Below are positions 6,640 through 7,061 of a DNA stretch of 7,061 nt, in pieces. Below the pieces are notes generated by a model. The model worked only from the letters and a program-made list of their open reading frames with translations. It did no database searches and was not told the origin of the DNA. Source of the DNA: Saprospiraceae bacterium (GTDB taxonomy: Bacteria > Bacteroidota > Bacteroidia > Chitinophagales > Saprospiraceae); assembly GCA_020630455.1 (NCBI GenBank), contig JAHDBK010000106.1, forward strand, positions 2,589 to 9,649, written 5' to 3'. The position numbers and the translations under genes were made by a program. Numbering within the stretch: position 1 is the first letter of the stretch; the number at the start of each line of letters is the position of its first letter.

Positions 6640-7061
6640 CTAGCCTCTTCCTCTTGGATTGCTTCTCGGTTTTTGAGGAGATGATTTGGGGCTTTGTACA
6701 GAAGGGCTACTTCTTTGTGGTCTCACAGAAGGATTACTTCTTGGAGGAGACTGAAAAGAGGGCTGACTTCTAGGTTTAGATTGATTACCACTATTCATAT
6801 TCTTCGGTTTGTTTGGACCAATGGGTTTGGGCGAAGATGTGATAGTACTCCTTTTTTTCTTTTTAGGTTTACTAGCCGTATCCCTAGGAGTAGAATTAGG
6901 TTGAATATTAACAGGAACATCATTTGAGTTTTGAGGATTCAATGATATATTTTCTGATTCATGTGTCGCAGTTGAAGGATTTATTTCTATTGAATTCACT
7001 TCATTTCCTCTACCTTTTTTAGGTTCACCGTTAGATAAACTAGGATTAATATTAGTATTAG
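6640..7061 (-). CDS. Pro/Ser/Arg/Lys-rich low-complexity protein, 3' part only
   Basis: This frame stays open from its stop at 6640-6642 to the right edge of the window, so the gene starts outside; 139 residues are visible. A GTG at 6999-6997 could serve as a start, but the open frame above it continues with the same composition (NPSLSNGEPKKGRGNE), so I treat the gene as 5'-truncated. The visible part lacks hydrophobic segments. An Asn/Ser-rich stretch leads to a basic cluster (SKPKKKKRS). About 60 residues of Pro/Ser/Arg/Gln low complexity follow, with loose repeats such as RSNPSVRPQ, RSSPSVQSP, KSSPQKP and RSNPRGRG at the very end. Such basic disordered tails are common on exported or envelope Bacteroidota proteins, but the functional domain would lie outside the window. 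No family is assigned. The canonical terminator 36 bases downstream supports it being a real expressed gene. Confidence 0.65.
   Translation of the reverse strand, partial: NTNINPSLSNGEPKKGRGNEVNSIEINPSTATHESENISLNPQNSNDVPVNIQPNSTPRDTASKPKKKKRSTITSSPKPIGPNKPKNMNSGNQSKPRSQPSFQSPPRSNPSVRPQRSSPSVQSPKSSPQKPRSNPRGRG

Noticed and set aside
6694..6927. Arg-rich plus-strand open frame opposite the Pro/Ser-rich gene
   Set aside because: Its composition is explained by the complement of repetitive Ser/Pro/Arg codons; the minus frame has a matching terminator downstream.
6997..6999. GTG as the true start of the Pro/Ser-rich protein
   Set aside because: The frame remains open to the window edge with similar Asn/Pro/Lys/Gly composition and no promoter or ribosome site is seen near the GTG, so truncation is more likely.

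Overview
The window reads as AT-rich chromosomal DNA from a member of the Bacteroidota. The strongest evidence is a secreted protein ending in a type IX secretion (T9SS) C-terminal sorting domain. Supporting signs are A-rich translation starts without a clear Shine-Dalgarno, a TAnnTTTG-type promoter element, and a cytochrome c maturation pair of the kind seen in that phylum. I cannot name a genus. No rRNA, tRNA, CRISPR array, insertion sequence or phage gene was seen.

Layout, left to right. Positions 14-2196 hold a minus-strand pair. A T9SS-tailed secreted protein (1063-2196) is followed after only 5 bases by an FAD-dependent DAO-family oxidoreductase (14-1057). Diverging from this pair with a 21-base gap is a plus-strand gene (2218-3027) for a small, probably membrane-anchored exported protein with degenerate YD-like beta repeats. 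A short intergenic region (3028-3157) holds TTAGA/TAGAC repeats and a 19-bp perfect palindrome between convergent genes.

Next comes a minus-strand ccmE-ccmF unit (6400-3158) for haem delivery and attachment in cytochrome c biogenesis (System I). Its CcmE carries the CxxxY haem-binding motif (Cys116) instead of the usual HxxxY, which marks the variant System I. Its CcmF keeps all four haem-ligating histidines and the WWD region but has a much enlarged extracytoplasmic domain before the last membrane helix. CcmE would hold haem through Cys116 and pass it to CcmF, which attaches it to apocytochromes.

Upstream of ccmE is a 239-base AT-rich gap. It holds a classic rho-independent terminator for the next gene, a candidate promoter, and a second palindrome whose 20-base core is identical to the one after ccmF. 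The right edge carries the 3' part of a minus-strand gene for a basic Pro/Ser/Arg/Lys-rich low-complexity protein, cut by the window end.

The most interesting points are the Cys-type CcmE paired with an expanded CcmF and no other ccm gene beside them, and the repeated palindrome core bracketing this pair.
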